Made by a program: the position numbers and the translations under genes. The notes beneath the pieces were generated by a model. It did no database searches, was not told the DNA's origin, and saw only the letters and a list, made by a program, of their open reading frames with translations. Of a DNA stretch of 64,000 bases, positions 45,701 to 60,068 are shown piece by piece (the stretch's first letter is position 1; every line of letters begins with the position of its first letter). Origin of the DNA: Gibbula magus (Eukaryota; Mollusca; Gastropoda; Trochida; Trochidae); assembly GCA_936450465.1 (NCBI GenBank), contig OW388305.1:56534625-56598624 (forward strand). The letters are read 5' to 3'.

Positions 45701-47869
45701 GATCAGCTACCCCTGTGAATTACTTTTGGTGAATCTGTTATCTTTTACGACTTATTCACATAAATATTGATGGAATCACTTCAACAATATATATTGATGA
45801 ATCCAAAACCATGGTTTGCTAACATATTATTTTTCGAACTCTTTTGTTACAAAGATTCTGATTTTTTTTTCATTATTTGACTTCTACTTATCCAACACTA
45901 TTTCATTTTTAGCCCGATGCTTTGAATGTAAAATGGTTATATATATAAACGGTTTAATGGTTATATAAAGTCATTATCAATAAAGATTACAAACTCACCA
46001 AAATCCATCTGGAGAGTTCACCATTAGTATTATTCTATCAGAGAATGTTTAATCAATTTTAACAAAAAAAAATTCCAACAGGCAAATTTCAAACTAAAAC
46101 TCGTTTTCAGGGATGAATGTAACTGTAACAATGTTAATGCATAAAATCAATTGAATACCAATGATGTTTCTCAGCTATTCTTGCTAAATTTTGGACAATA
46201 TAGCATCAGCAAAAGAAAAACAGTTTAACTCATTTTTTTCCTTTTATGTGTAATATATATAGATATTGCAATTTTTAGTCTTCACATCACAACATTTGCA
46301 GTCACATTCGATTAAATTTGAAGACCCAAAAGGGCGAGTTTACCTATCAACATATGCCTGGATGGTATTGAGAAATCCGGTTTTCATTTTGAACAGTGTC
46401 AGCTCAAGCTAAATTATCGATCTGCACAAGAACAGGTTTTATGTGTGAAGGAATCAAACTCAAAACCAACAGCAAATATAATTTTGTAAGTGAGTCATCT
46501 CAGCATCTCTGTAAACATTAAGTTATTACCTAAAAGGACATGGGCATGCAGCAAGAAATGCAAACATCATTTGTGAAAAATTCGTTTCTTGATTCACTAT
46601 GAAGTGTTTACTTAATGCAAACTCAGTGATAATCCAAGAACATCAAACAACAAAGATTCACGGTAGAGAAACTCGTCTGTTCATCAATAACAGTATTTAC
46701 ACAAAATGTATGGCGTGGCACACAAAATTTGTCATTAAACTAAAATTGTGTGTTATAATCTTGAAAATACTGTTATAATGTATTTCAAAGTTGAAATTTT
46801 ACTCATCACAAACATTAAACAGCGTTATATTTCAAAATATAAAAGTTGCTAATTTCTGTCAAAAAATGTACAACTGTGCTTATTTTGAAATATTATATTT
46901 TACTTATATTCATCTGTATTGCAATACTGAAAAAGACATCGCAGGCTTCATTTCAAAATATTTTGGGTGGTTGGTATCCATTAGCTTGTTAACCCTTAGA
47001 GCAGGAGTCGCCAAAACATCCATTGTTTTCCATAGAATCTCTACATTGCTTGGTCAATGTAACCTTGCATGACAGGAACACTTTATGATTAATATTTTGT
47101 TGAGTTTTCGACGTTTGACTTCACATTTTTCATTAATTGGTATATCTGATACCCATATTAACTTCAGAAAATATCAGAAATAGTTCTATTTTAAAATAAG
47201 TAAAAATCAATTCTCTCGAATTTTTGTTCTCGTAGTATATATGTTTGGCACTTTTTAATTCTATGTAAGTCATGCATGATATAAATCCTAGGTCTGTGTT
47301 TAATATAATCACGTAATTAAGGCATCATTTAATCGTACCGATGTTACTAATGCACATACTGGTCAATATGAAATGTTAGATGTTAATCTACAGTATATAT
47401 ACGTTTTTGTCAGGTCAGTCGCAAAAACACAACCTCGCATGACGTGAAGTACACCGCCAACCAGTATCTCAAATTACGCATTTAGGTCTTTGGGAGAAGT
47501 TTCAATGTTTTTGTCATTACAGAAGATGGCTCTAACTCACTAAAGCAACAAGACAGCAAATTATTGACGTGGAATCCATCGTGATGTCAAGCAGAGCTAG
47601 TGGAAAACAGTAGAATCTTCAACATACCCTAATAAACCGTAATAAACACAAATGTTCACCATTTTAAAATTGTGTAACTGTGTTACCACTATCCACGTTC
47701 ATCTGTCAATATAATGAGTAAAGTGTTACACAATCTATTCAACGTTATGTGTTTATTTAGCTACGGGATGAAGGAAATAACAGCATTTCATTTATTCCAC
47801 AAGGTAATTACAATCGTTGGCCATTGTCATATCAATCCGGAAAAAAATGCTGCGGTGTTTGATCAATTT
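45701..47869. other. No gene recognised
   Basis: AT-rich. A CATGCATGATATAAA block near 47270 again resembles the start of R2. Confidence 0.4.
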
Positions 47870-48170
47870 CAATGTTTATCATATATCAGATTCACTTAGG
47901 CTAAGTGCAGCTCCTGGGTGTGTCTACAGTTTATAGATTGTTTGATAAGTCAGGAGTACAGTAGATGATTCGGTAAGGAGTATAGTTTGTTTCACCGAGT
48001 CACATGGGTTATTGATGAAAGATAGACTGGCAGATCATTTATAGAATTAAGAGCATTACCATTATTGGTGAAATGACATGTACAGGGCAATAGACGGCTG
48101 GAAAATAATGATTTCTCATTGGGCAAGGATTATAAATCAATGATTTGTTAGTGAGTTAATTCGGTTATTC
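47870..48170 (+). repeat. R2 copy 3
   Basis: TTAGGCTAAGTGCAGCTCCTGG, GTGTGTCTACAGTTTATAG, GTCACATGGGTTATTGATGA follow the R2 order. Confidence 0.75.
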
Positions 48171-51100
48171 AGGACATTAGAGATGTTAATCTTTCCGAGA
48201 ACAAGTACTCCAAAACTTTTACTATGATGTGATATATTCCTCTAGCTTGCTCCCAGCAAGTTTTAATTTAACCATCCACAATATGTAAATTGAAGAATTG
48301 AATGAATCGTATACATTTCAAGTTGAGATTATATTTGATTATGATATGCAACCAACATTGGTGGGAAAGTCAATTAAAAGAACTACACCATCTTTTGGTA
48401 TTAATCCATGAGATTCAGAAGTGAGGTCAGGTGAGGTGTATCACCACCTTCAAGAGCACTTGATTTATATCACTGCTACTAGTATTATTGCACGATGAAA
48501 GTCTGCACCGTTTTGGTTACTATGCATTGCGATGACACCTACAGCAATCAGCTGTAACTGGCGAACCATTGGGTGTATTGCGTTTAAATTCAGTGAAGCA
48601 TGGCACCCAACTACATCTGTACAATTTGACTTAAATTGTAATGCTCATTTGTGAAATAAAATATAAGTGTTTTGTAACTTGAAGTATTGTAGGACTATAT
48701 TGTGAAAGCAGAAACTGTATAAGCTTCTTAATAATGTTATGTTACATTAGATAATGTTTTCCAGAATTATTATGATTTGAGGCAAATTTTATAACAATTT
48801 GCGGCAGTCGTTACAATTTATATGTATTTACTTTTAATAACAATTTGCGGCATTAACATCGCTAGAAATATCTGATAATGTTTCTGACGATGATTTAGAT
48901 TTCTTGTCTCTAACAGTAAATGAATTGTCCCAATACATCTAGTTCCAAAGGGAAATGAACTGAAACAGATACCACGCTAACATCAGTGGGAGGAGATGTT
49001 GAAGTTACAGCTAAAGAGAACTTGATTAATTCAACACTGTACTCCCTCAGCTGTTCTCGGTTCGTTTGGGCAAGATGCATCGACAGACCTCCAGGGAATA
49101 AACCTTCCATGTCTCAGTTGTTCTTGGTGACTTTTTATTGCTAAAAGAGACAATTAACACTATATGAAAGGTTTAATTCTTGCATTTGGTAATTCCAATA
49201 CTCATTTGTATAAGCCATATAGGCCGAATGTCAAGAATTGTATCTATACTCTTAGGGGTAATGTTTTTAAACAGCATGTGTCACAAGAACCTTGTAGAGG
49301 TGATTACAATAGTTATTGGGTTATCACTTGAGACACAACATTATAAGAAGAAGATGAAAATCGTATAATGGAAGATCTGTGCCTAATAATGCAACCATCA
49401 ACCATTTCGACAATATGTATTGTGTCGTAATATCAAGGCGAATCGATACTTGAAGAGATGTAAAGTTCTACACCTGCAGACTTTTTAGAAAAGCATGCAC
49501 CTCTAGTCATGAAGACCGTTCGATGCAGGTCAAATAACTTATTGAATTATTAAGCAACATGGATAACTAATCAGGCACGACTGATTGCTGGAAGAAGATG
49601 GCAAAAGTTTAGACTTAATGTTCGAAGAGAGCTATTAAAGCAGGAGCTTCATAATGGCAGCCGAATAGTTCCCTGTTGTAACCGAAAGTATCATAATGAC
49701 ATGTCAAACCATAGTACGCCATAAGCTTTGTCGACCCCTAGTTCGAAGCTTCCTGCAGAAGAACAAGACAGATATTTCAACAAATTATTTACAGAAAAAA
49801 TAGCTACCTTAAGAAACATATATTGGAATCGTTGTTTTGTTTCTGAATCAGGAGAGATAAGGGATTCACGAAATATGGTTATCTGGCTTTTTTTATGATA
49901 TCATACAGTAATGATGCGTCGTGGATTTTAAAGTCCAAGAAGGAACATTATGACAACATATTGTACATGATTTCCATCTTTCATACAATTTTAACTTAAA
50001 TACCAAACATTATGTAAAAAGAAAACCCTTTGAAATAACAGTTTCAGCACCCAATGCGTGGTTGAACAAAAATATCATGCTGTCATGAATGCAATTCTGT
50101 ATATCTCTTTTCGAGATATATCGATCTTCATCAAAGATGATCAAAATCGAATGCTAGACTATGTTAAAAAGTTAGTATCATTTCTTCTGGCCCCACTCCT
50201 ACACATGTCAACTTTTTCTGCAAATAATGTTTTGGGAGTTCACCTTTTTTTAAATGTATCAAATTTTTGGGCTCTGTCAGAAGGGCTTTTTGTAAAATAC
50301 ATTTTGGTATGTTTTATACTTTGCATTTGTGTCTGAATTCAATAGAGTCCAAATCTCACTTAACATTTTGCCGAAAAGGTAAACATTCTATTTTTGCACT
50401 TTCATCTATTTTAGGGGTATATCAATATAGACATTTGTTGGATGGATGGTGAACGGATATTACATGAAATGTTGATGAACAATGCATATTGCTTATTAAA
50501 TTTTCTTATTTGAAAAGAAAATAACATTAGAATTTTCCGTTATCATCATAAGTGACGGCTTCTAAGGAAATAATTTTGTTCATTGATGCCGAATGTCACA
50601 AAGTATAACAAACAGTTTTTGTATCATCTGTCTCGCAAAAGGGGGTGCATCATTATTTTGAGTTTGGTTTCAACAATAAGTTTTAAATATCACATGAAAA
50701 GGGGGATAAGGGAGATAAAGTATAAGTTAGTTTCTCCATTTAATATCCTAGTGTTGATTTCATGATATTTAGCCTACAATAAGAAATCAAATAATTAATA
50801 TTGACTATTTATAACCATAAAGGTCTCTAAAGAATATGCCAGAGGCAATTTCAATTCGTATGAACAGTTTAATAAGACAAGCAGATATTTCAATAAAGCA
50901 CCAAAAAGGAGGGTGATCGCCTCATCCTTCCTCACAAAAAATGTCAAATGTTGACCTTGGTGTCTGGGTAAAGAAACGAAGCCTTTGATGGCGATGATCT
51001 TAGAGAAAGACTACGTCACTTGTGGATAAATGTTTTGACTCATGAAGTTCTACATATTGAAAAACTTTTATGTCATTTATAGACAACCTCTAAGGATGAA

Positions 51101-51519
51101 TGTGTCTTTCATCCATTATGAATAGTTATATATGCAGGTTCAACGGCAGTTAAAGAACAGGGGTAACCGTTCTGTAGCTCTCTGAACGCTCCGTATGTCT
51201 CAAGACATTATAAGAGCTACATGTATCTCACAAGAAGCAGATAATCTTTGGGTGTTACTCACGACCTATTTGCAACCTGAAGATTTATTTCGCTGTTAAT
51301 GATTATAACTCAACATTCTGTGGCTATGATCTCATGATTGTCTATGGTCATTGATCTAACATATTATTATGGCGTCATTTTCGAAATACAGCCACTGTTT
51401 CTTAATCCAGAATTACCATTCCGAAATGATTTTAGGACAATATATCGCCAATAACATTTATTCTAAGTAAAACATATAATAGCGTCTTTACCGCAGTGTT
51501 TTTTTCCAACTCCAGGATG
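48171..51519. other. No gene recognised
   Basis: AT-rich. A short duplication of ATAACAATTTGCGGCA occurs near 48791 and 48837. Frames such as 50058-50336 are hydrophobic only because of T-rich codons. Confidence 0.4.
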
Positions 51520-51880
51520 GAGGAAACTGAAAATCACTAACTAAAATTACATGAATGACTGAAGGTTGTGAAAACGTTTCGTTCTCAATTTCCAGGGACT
51601 TAATTCAATTGATTTACTTCCTTCCACATCGATGCACATATTTTGATGGCTATATACAAAAACATGGAATCGCTTCTGCACAGCGTCTTACAATTATCAG
51701 CAGCCTGTATAAATAGAGTATTTCTAAATGCTTGAGGGAGCTGTTGACACTGTCCGTGCAAATCTGCAGCAACAAATTCACCCTGGTAATTAACCACCAA
51801 ATTTGATTGTATTTCTTTTCAATGCCAATCGATATCCCGTGAGTGTGTATTATAATCTTGAGTTCACAAATGGGCGATTG
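51520..51880 (-). repeat. R1 copy 3 (inverted)
   Basis: Shows AATTTCCAGGGACTTAATTC, TTCCACATCGATGCACA, TGCTTGAGGGAGCTGTTGAC and ATTCACCCTGGTAATTAA, the complements of the R1 blocks in reverse order. Confidence 0.87.
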
Positions 51881-53019
51881 GTCCCGTTTGGTCATTTGGC
51901 GTTATATGAGCATTTTCTGAAACATTATCTTGACAAAAATTCTACTCCAAACTAATCATAAAATGTACTCTTATCAAATTATGTAACAAGAATTGCTTCT
52001 TATAAATGAACTGCACAGTTACTATTTATAATAATCATGTTTTAATCATTCTATAAGAATACATAGATGGTCATGAGTACTCCAAAAAACGTTACACCTT
52101 ATACTGGTCGTTTGGTGAGTTTATTGTTATGCGTTGATTAATATAAGCAATGAGTCTCGAAGAAATATATGTAAAAGTTGTCATAACATTGTGGGCGTCT
52201 ATGTGACTATGACAAAGAAATTGATTTAATGTATTTCATCTGTCTGTGTGAGGCTAACTACTTCTTAATCATCCCTCGTAAATTTTAATAGTTCTGTGTT
52301 TGGTTATTATCCACCTTAAACACCCTTAACACCAACGATTAGGATAGTACATTCTACAATTATAGACTGGTGATGAGGTCAATACCTATTTTTATGGACA
52401 CGAGAAGACAATATTGACCAAGGACCGAATGCATCAGTCCATAATTGTTTTATTATGTGTTGAATACAGAAACGAAAGAAAAACAATAAAATACAATCAA
52501 AAATCTACTTTGGTTTGAACAGCTGGGACTACGTTATGATAACAATAGCATGACGTCATGCAACAATCGTTTGACGTCACTCAAGTCAATACTTGGATTT
52601 TGGTCGGACTCGGGCAGGAGTCAAAATGCTTTTCTGTCGACTTTTCTCAACCAACCAGATCGCTTGGAAAATATACTAACATAATAAAATAATTTATACA
52701 TTTACTGATAGTTGATTCATGTAAACCAAATTGCATATCACATCATAGATGTCTTACAGTGAGTATAATTGGTTCTTCTCGTTATGTTATATAACCAGTT
52801 TATTAAAACTGCTATGCTCTGATACTAATTTCCTGGTATTTTCTCACTTTTTAGTATTAATTTAAACAGTAAAATGTTTTCTAAACTCTATAGTCACTCA
52901 TTTCTTAATTCAATTGCGAAGCTAAATGATAATATTATATTTGATTTTGGCTCTCTAGTGACATGGAGTTAATATCAAGGTTCCTATCGCTTTAACAGCC
53001 TTCTCCACGTTTCATCTCA
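51881..53019. other. No gene recognised
   Basis: AT-rich spacer. Confidence 0.4.
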
Positions 53020-53780
53020 AGATTCAGTGCGGCGATCGTATTAGAGTTGTGATCAATAGATGCACTAAATCACATATAAATCATCAAGGAAAGATCCTTT
53101 CTTTAATAGCATAAAACCAGCGTGATTTCTCAGAGATCAAACTCTCTATTCTGTCTGGCATCTATGTCCAAATCAGTTCTGTTACCCTCGAGCTGGATTA
53201 TATCATTGCCTCCCATGCACTAAATAAATCGTAAGCGAGTTATGGTTACATTTCAAAGCAATAAAACGTCACTTCACGTTTCAAGTAAATTGCATTATTC
53301 CGTTGTTATTACCTCAGAACCGGGTCTTTATGGATGATATCAATTGATGCACTGGTCATTAAATACGTCACAAAAAATTGATTGCTGCTACATTAATACC
53401 AGATAAACACAATCATCACGTTTCAAAGATCTATGTCTGAATTGTCTTTGGTGTTCACCTAAAACTTGATTCATTCCATTATTTCTCAATAAATATATAA
53501 AACAAATAACTTAAAGATAAGGAAAATCAAAACTGGGTTTTATGTTATATGAAGAGGAACATAACCACGTTTCAAAGATCATGTTCGTTAATATCTTTGC
53601 CTTTTATCACTGAATTGATATACTCATTTTTTATCAAGGTTGATATAATATTATTCAATCAGAAATAAAAATATCATAAACTGGTGATTGCTCACATTTA
53701 CACAAACATGTACACTGTAGAGGAACGTATTGAAAGAGACTGTGATCACATTTCAAAGATTAATATTAGGTCATCTTCAT
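53020..53780 (+). repeat. Diverged tandem repeat marked by CACGTTTCAAAGATC
   Basis: The word occurs (with changes) near 53273, 53419, 53566 and 53747, spaced about 146-181 bp, and again singly near 56013 and 58330. A GATCAATAGATG.(A/G)CTAAA block at 53052 recurs at 55603, so this is a family with scattered outliers. Confidence 0.6.
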
Positions 53781-54394
53781 TATTTCAAAATAGGTACTTG
53801 AAAACACTTGACTTCAGAGAAATACAATACAATATCGGAAAGAGTTTCGGATACAAATTTGATTTGTTGACCATGACCCATTCAACATACTTATCAGTCA
53901 ATGGAATAGCATCATTTCCAGGACTATATTTTGTCTATCCGACACACGTGTCTCCCAGATATATAACCTTTTACAAAAAATAAATAAAAAATAAAGCATG
54001 TGCTTCACTTTCAAGCTACGGAATACAGAGTTGTGATATCTATTTTAAATAGATTCAGCCTTGGAAGCTATGTTACACCATAGGGATATTGAATGTGACA
54101 ATGTGACACACTGTCTGTATGTCCTCGCTTTGGTCGAGGTCCCGATGGCCTAGTTTATGTTATGTACTTAGTATTTATGAATAAGATATAAAATGTAGAG
54201 CCAAAGTGATAATCAACTTTTCAGTAATCGTTTATGCTTATATCTGATATATATGTCCCGGACACTACATAACTTGCTTTCGATCATATGCAGGAAAGGT
54301 TCAGTGTTAATGCTAAATTTTTTATTTACATGTATACAATGAGTTCGATCGACTCAGCTTGACACTAAAACAAGTAGGATATAGAGAATACTAA
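53781..54394. other. No gene recognised
   Basis: AT-rich spacer. Confidence 0.4.
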
Positions 54395-54660
54395 ACGACG
54401 TCCCGTTTAATAACATATTTATTAAACGGAAACGAGTTTAATATTTTATTAATTACTCACTGATTTAAATGCCACTTAATTCCACAAACTCGTCGATAAA
54501 TTGGACACACTCCATTGCGACCGCGGCACTGACATTGTGATGTCATATTTTTGCCATTATGACGTCACGTCAATCGGCAGCACGCGATGTTAATACACTA
54601 AGTGTAATAACACGGTAGATTTATTAAACCGCGATATCTTCAACGGGTGAGTAATAATTT
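54395..54660 (+). repeat. Interspersed repeat, third of three copies
   Basis: Same family as 15137-15345 and 30708-31013, including CACTCCATTGCGACCGCGGC, shared with the 30.7 kb copy. Confidence 0.87.
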
Positions 54661-55960
54661 TTTATATTTATATATTTAGGATTTCAAACATGCTAACATC
54701 AACTATCAATATTAAAAATAAAACACATGGGAGGCAATTTTCTCGGAATTGATCTGTTCGAGTTAACGGTTGAAGTCCTTAGACACCAACAATATATATC
54801 CTTAAAGTCAAAGACAATTGATCAAATTCAAGAGCACATTTTCAATTTCTATAACTTATTCTCTGACAATATGCCACAAGGAACAGATATGGTTACCGTT
54901 ACGTGACATTTCAAGGCATGAAACACAACTAGCATGACTCTGGCATCACCTTCCTCTCCATTTTATCGTAATAAAGGATCATACAAATCCTGCAGCAGTT
55001 ATCCTTTGCTCCACGTAGAAAACAACGAAAAACCATCATCAGGTATAAAAGAGGGTTTCAAACGTGTCTCAGGTTCTATAGTTTTCATCCTGTTATCATA
55101 TTAAAGCCTGTTATCATATTAAAGATGAATGTCAAACAGCATTCGCGTTATAACAATTTCTCAACAGTGTCTGAAAGACTAATCACACTAATGGTCATTT
55201 CAGTGTCATAATCATTAGATACAGTCGCAATTATTTGAACTCAATCGAGAAGTTATATGTTAATACAATTCCAAAACGACTTTTATAGTAGAAGTTGACA
55301 TATTTTTAAAGGAAAACCGGCAACGTATTTCTAAATTTCTGATGCGATATATATTTAATGCCATTTCATAGTCGCATTTCTTGATCAAATGCAGCGATTG
55401 ACGAAACGTTTTCTGACACATATTATATATTGACATAGCATCTGAGTGAGTATGCAATCCCACACTCGCAATGCTACGGAATAATTCTTATATTTGACTT
55501 TGTGGCCCAAATGACAAGGAGGGAATACAATCGAAGCTATAGCTGTAGAGTCCTTATTTAAGTTTCCTCTCAGGATTGGGAGTGATCGTCTCCAGGTCGT
55601 GATCAATAGATGGGCTAAAGCACAAGTAAAACATCACAGAAAGACAGATCCTATTTTCTTAGTACCAGAAAACCATCACCACTTCTGAAAGATTAAATTG
55701 TCGATTCTGAATTTGCTTCACATTTCCCAATCAAGTGCTTTACTCCGTCTGGTTTATCTTAGAAGCGCGTCTATATTGATGATTTTATTTGATCAATTTA
55801 TGCATAGATCTTAAAATATGTCACCAGTGATTAAATGCTGCCTTAGTCATACCATATAAAGATATCATCTTGTTCCATTGATGAAAATCTGTATCATCAT
55901 TGATATTCCTTTTAAAACGATTTATTCCTGATTTTGCAATAAGATATAAATCAAATCTTT
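54661..55960. other. No gene; part resembles 53.0 kb repeat
   Basis: About 55590-55690 matches 53040-53130 in order. Otherwise nothing recognised. Confidence 0.4.
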
Positions 55961-55992
55961 TAAAACCAAGCAACCTAAATTGCTTGGTTTTA
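55961..55992. repeat. Perfect small hairpin
   Basis: AAAACCAAGCAA, a 6-base loop, then TTGCTTGGTTTT. No T-run or gene next to it that would make it a terminator. Confidence 0.85.
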
Positions 55993-56574
55993 TGAACTTT
56001 GCAGAGGATCATCATCACGTTTCAACGATCAAGTAAACTATTCCTAAACGTATTTGGCGTTTATCTCATGATTTATTTATTGCCTCACGGTTTATACAGA
56101 ATAATTACCGATAAATCACGACAGTGTGATGGCTCCCATGGTCATGTACATGCTGAGGAACACCTTCATCTTTTCAAATATTGTAATCAACAAACCATGA
56201 TCTTCTCTTAATTGACATGGGCCACTTTATTATTATCAAGGCAAATAGTTCATAGTTGTGGTCATGAGACGGCAGCGTCCATCCCTTCGTACATACTATT
56301 TGGAATATCATTAGAATTACTGTATTATGTTTAAATACTCATTCAAAGAACTATGTAAATACCTCAATTTGTATATGTTGACAAAAGAGACATGTCAAAC
56401 ATGTGCATACTTTTTATCGTCTTCTTTTTCCTGTTTAGGCAAGCGTCAGTGGTCTAAAAACGCTAAACTTCGGGTCTTGTCTCATTCTCCAAAGCTGCTA
56501 TTCACCATTGTTATCATCCCTTAACTGAAATTGTCCATGATTACATATATGGTGTATGATCGCTTTAATTCAAA

Positions 56575-56960
56575 TATCTGCAAGCATATACACGTCTCTC
56601 TAGTTATCATATAACTTCGAATGAGTATAGTTTCCATACAGATTAGGCAAAATTAGAGAATGATCCCAATTAAGCGTGTGTGGCCTAGATCTTTTGAAGC
56701 CACAACGAGACTTTGACGTATATCCTTATATATTATTAAGAGCATATCTCAGAAGTATTCTCTGGATTATCTTCACTTCTAAGACAATCTTCTTGAGACT
56801 ACGCAGGGCACTCGATGTTGGTGACGATGATATAGTTTTCAGGATCTCTGTGAGTTTTGAAACTAGTTTTGACTTTCTGACACAGCAAATGTCTTGAGAA
56901 TTTTTGTAGATAATGATCTGCGTACATATACTATCAAACCTGTAAACATTTCTTTAATCT
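56575..56960 (+). repeat. Dispersed repeat family R4, copy 1
   Basis: GATCTTTTGAAGCCACAACG, CTTTGACGTATAT, GATTATCTTCAC, CTTCTTGAGACTACGC, GTTTTCAGGATCTCTGTG recur in the same order at 61110-61510. R4 and R1 lie next to each other in both places, so about 1 kb is duplicated. Confidence 0.87.
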
Positions 56961-57044
56961 CTTTTTAATTTTGATATAAAAATACTGATTTTCTTAACAA
57001 TATATGTATCATAACAAAGTTGTTCTCAATGTGACTTATCCAGT

Positions 57045-57600
57045 ACTCAAGTGGAAGTGCAGGCAATGTGACAGAAAACCTTCAAGCTCCTTAAATGGTA
57101 GCCCAGGTTGCATACTCCAAAGGAGTTGAGAATTAAAAATGAACGATGTTGTTCCTTATACCGGGGTAAAAATGTGTGTAGCGCTTCGAGCACGGCCCTT
57201 TGTGTTGTGGAGTTCAGCGCGATATAACTACCCTCATTATTATTATTATTATATATTGATTTCACATCAACCCAAGACGTAGGAAGCTGCATATTCCTTA
57301 TTGACGATTGAACGTTATCAAATGTTTCCTTTTCAATTTCCAGGGACTTAATTCGATTCATTTATCTTCATTCGATGTCGATGCAGAAAAGTTGAATTCT
57401 CTAAAAAAACATGGAATAGTTTATGTAGAAACGAGTTTTAAAAATCATAAAGCTGTATAAGTAGAAGTCTGACATGCTTGAGTGAGTTTTTGACACTTCC
57501 CATGCAGAACGTACAGAAACAATTTCATCCTGGCAATTTAACACTAAATTAAATTGAATTCTTTCGAAACTGAATCAATGAGAAGACGAATTCGTTTATT
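57045..57600 (-). repeat. R1 copy 4 (inverted), carrying an insertion
   Basis: R1 blocks resume at GACGTAGGAAGCTGCATATT (57271). The piece about 57090-57260 is absent from the other copies. It reads GCGCTTCGAGCACGGCCC and GTTCAGCGCGATATAACTA before a short ATT run, and looks like a small separate insertion. Confidence 0.8.
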
Positions 57601-59981
57601 GTCAATACTACAGTAAGTTTTTGATATTCGTCTAGTTTGACTGAAACTTGAGATTTGACAATCCTGCAAGTTCTTGCACCTTGAAGTTCTAGTTATTTGA
57701 TATTTAGAATTTTTAAAAATAACTTAAAAGAGTGTGTTTGCTCATTTTCAATAGGATATTTACATTTTCTGCAATCAGTCGGACAAATATAGATCTCAGA
57801 AAATGAATAAGAATAAAATAAAGAACTTTGTTCAAAATCGTAAAAATTCACAAAATAATGCTCATCAGTAATGTGGAATACAAATGATGATGTAAATCTG
57901 TATTCAAGTTATATTTGCATTGAAATATTTGTCCATTTAATCCAGAAGAATGTAATTTTCCAATACGTTCAGGAAATATGTTCATTATGTTGAAGCATTT
58001 GTCCACTCAATCAGGAATAACAAAATAGCCTTTGCAAGTTTTACAACATGAATATTGAACCCATGCTTGTCGTTCGTGCTGCCACATTGAAGACTTTTGT
58101 ACTTTATTTGCAAATGGTAAATGAGTATGGGAATGCCATTCGTGTAAACATTAGGAGCAATTGATTAATATGATATGAGAATAAATGATCAAACAAAATT
58201 TTCTCTTGACCTGATTATCCTCAGAAGGAATCAGTAGGTCTACTGCCATTACTTAGATAACCAGACACAGAAATGACTATAACTCTAGCAATATAGTCAG
58301 TTCCGAGATGAGAAAACTCTTTAGCGACCATCACGTTTCAAATGATGACATTTCATTTATGCTAACAATAAAGATTTTTAACAGTCGAATATCAAAGGAG
58401 TTGGAGGGCATTTGTCTATATAAATTCCCCGGATGGGGGAAGGATGGTGATGACCCTGTCAATGAACAGTTACTTGTTCAGAATTAAGAAACTAATTGAG
58501 AAATTAGTTCCAGTATTTGGTCTGACTTATATATTGATCATTTTTGCTTACCATATTTATCAGATTTCTTTATTACACGGTTTCTATCACCACCCAAAAA
58601 ATGATAAAAACAATCTAATTGGAAATGTTTCCACTTTATATCATGCTATTATTGAAAAAGAAATAAGAATTTAGGTTTAATTTCAAGAATTGTTTGATAG
58701 AAGCTAACAATCATGTATATAAGTGTGAAATGTAACCTCTAATCCTTTCTGCTTTTCGAATGTCAATATTTGATCAAATACTGTGTCATATCCATAAATC
58801 CATATTTTGAACGGCCAGTGGACGTACATAGTTTTATGTTTGATTTCTATATGCACTTCAATGGCTTCTCTGTACCGAATACAAGATATACCAACGAAAA
58901 CATCGATTATAACCACATTTCGTGTAGAACACGAGACATCCATAAAAACACAACTTAACACCGAGTATGCGCCTGTTCTCAACCTTAATTAGTATCTGGA
59001 TCTAATCTCACAACGGACGTGTTTCATCACATGCTTAAGGTCGGTATCAATAAATGCACTTAAGGACGAACTGGATAACTGAACTAGTATGTTTGATATC
59101 CAAACATTTTGAAAACTTACAATTCTAATTTGAAAAAATGTTTGCAGAGAGTCAATAATCAAAAGACAATTGTTTTATAGACATAGTAGTTTTACGAAAG
59201 GCTTATTTCCCCCTTACTCTTACAATCAATTACGTATTTGTACATAATAATATTTTTAAATTTACATTTATTGAATAAACAAACGTTGGTTATGCGATTT
59301 GCTTTTGAATAAAAACCCATTTGCACATATTTGTGTATGCTAAGAGGCGAATTGAAGGAGGTGTTTTCATCACTTCATTGAGGTATCACTTGTTTTTATC
59401 ATTGTGCAAATTAAAACAAAGAGCAAGACCCGATAGAAGGTATATATAATATATAAATATATATGAAATGAAATATGAATTCAAGCAACGTTTGCCCTAT
59501 ATCATATTATGATTATCATTGCTTGTAGTATGTTTTCTTATCGTTTTATGAACATTTTAAATTTGAAGACATAACAAATTCATGTAACCTTCAAGTAATA
59601 GAAAACATTAAGATGAAGTATACTCGTTTACTAAAAACTTTTGAAAAAGCCATTTGAATTTGACTTGGCTAAGTAAAATAGATGCGTTGGTATTTGACTT
59701 TTGATAGAAATTTAAATATTCAGTGAAGTCAATATTGACAGTTTCGGGTATCTATCAATCATTATTGACAGGTAATTGCTATGTTATTAAGGAGGTTATT
59801 AAACTGGCTTGCAATATAACATCAGTTAACGCCTATTTAAGAGGTAATGAATTGTTCACTACAGAAACAATTTATGCGTTGGCTCTACAGCCAGTAAAAA
59901 CCCAAAGTGTTGTACTCCTGCATCACTTACTACACGTGAAGTAAATGTTTTACTCTACCCATTGAACTCTCTCACATCATC
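57601..59981. other. No gene recognised
   Basis: AT-rich; frames at 58444-58674 and 58704-58982 have no visible family. Confidence 0.4.
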
Positions 59982-60068
59982 GGTTACCCAGGGTTTTATA
60001 TATGCTTCGATATTCTCTACAACAACTAGTGGGGAGGATTTTGAGCATATATAAAACCCTAGGTAACC
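59982..60068. repeat. 87 bp inverted repeat
   Basis: GGTTACCCAGGGTTTTATATATGC pairs with GCATATATAAAACCCTAGGTAACC in the right arm, leaving a loop of about 37 bases. Confidence 0.9.

Noticed and set aside
55961..55992. Terminator-like hairpin
   Set aside because: Perfect stem, but no gene ends next to it and the genome is eukaryotic.
57047..57361. 104 aa minus-strand frame
   Set aside because: It runs through an R1 repeat copy and an inserted short repeat, so it is a chance opening.
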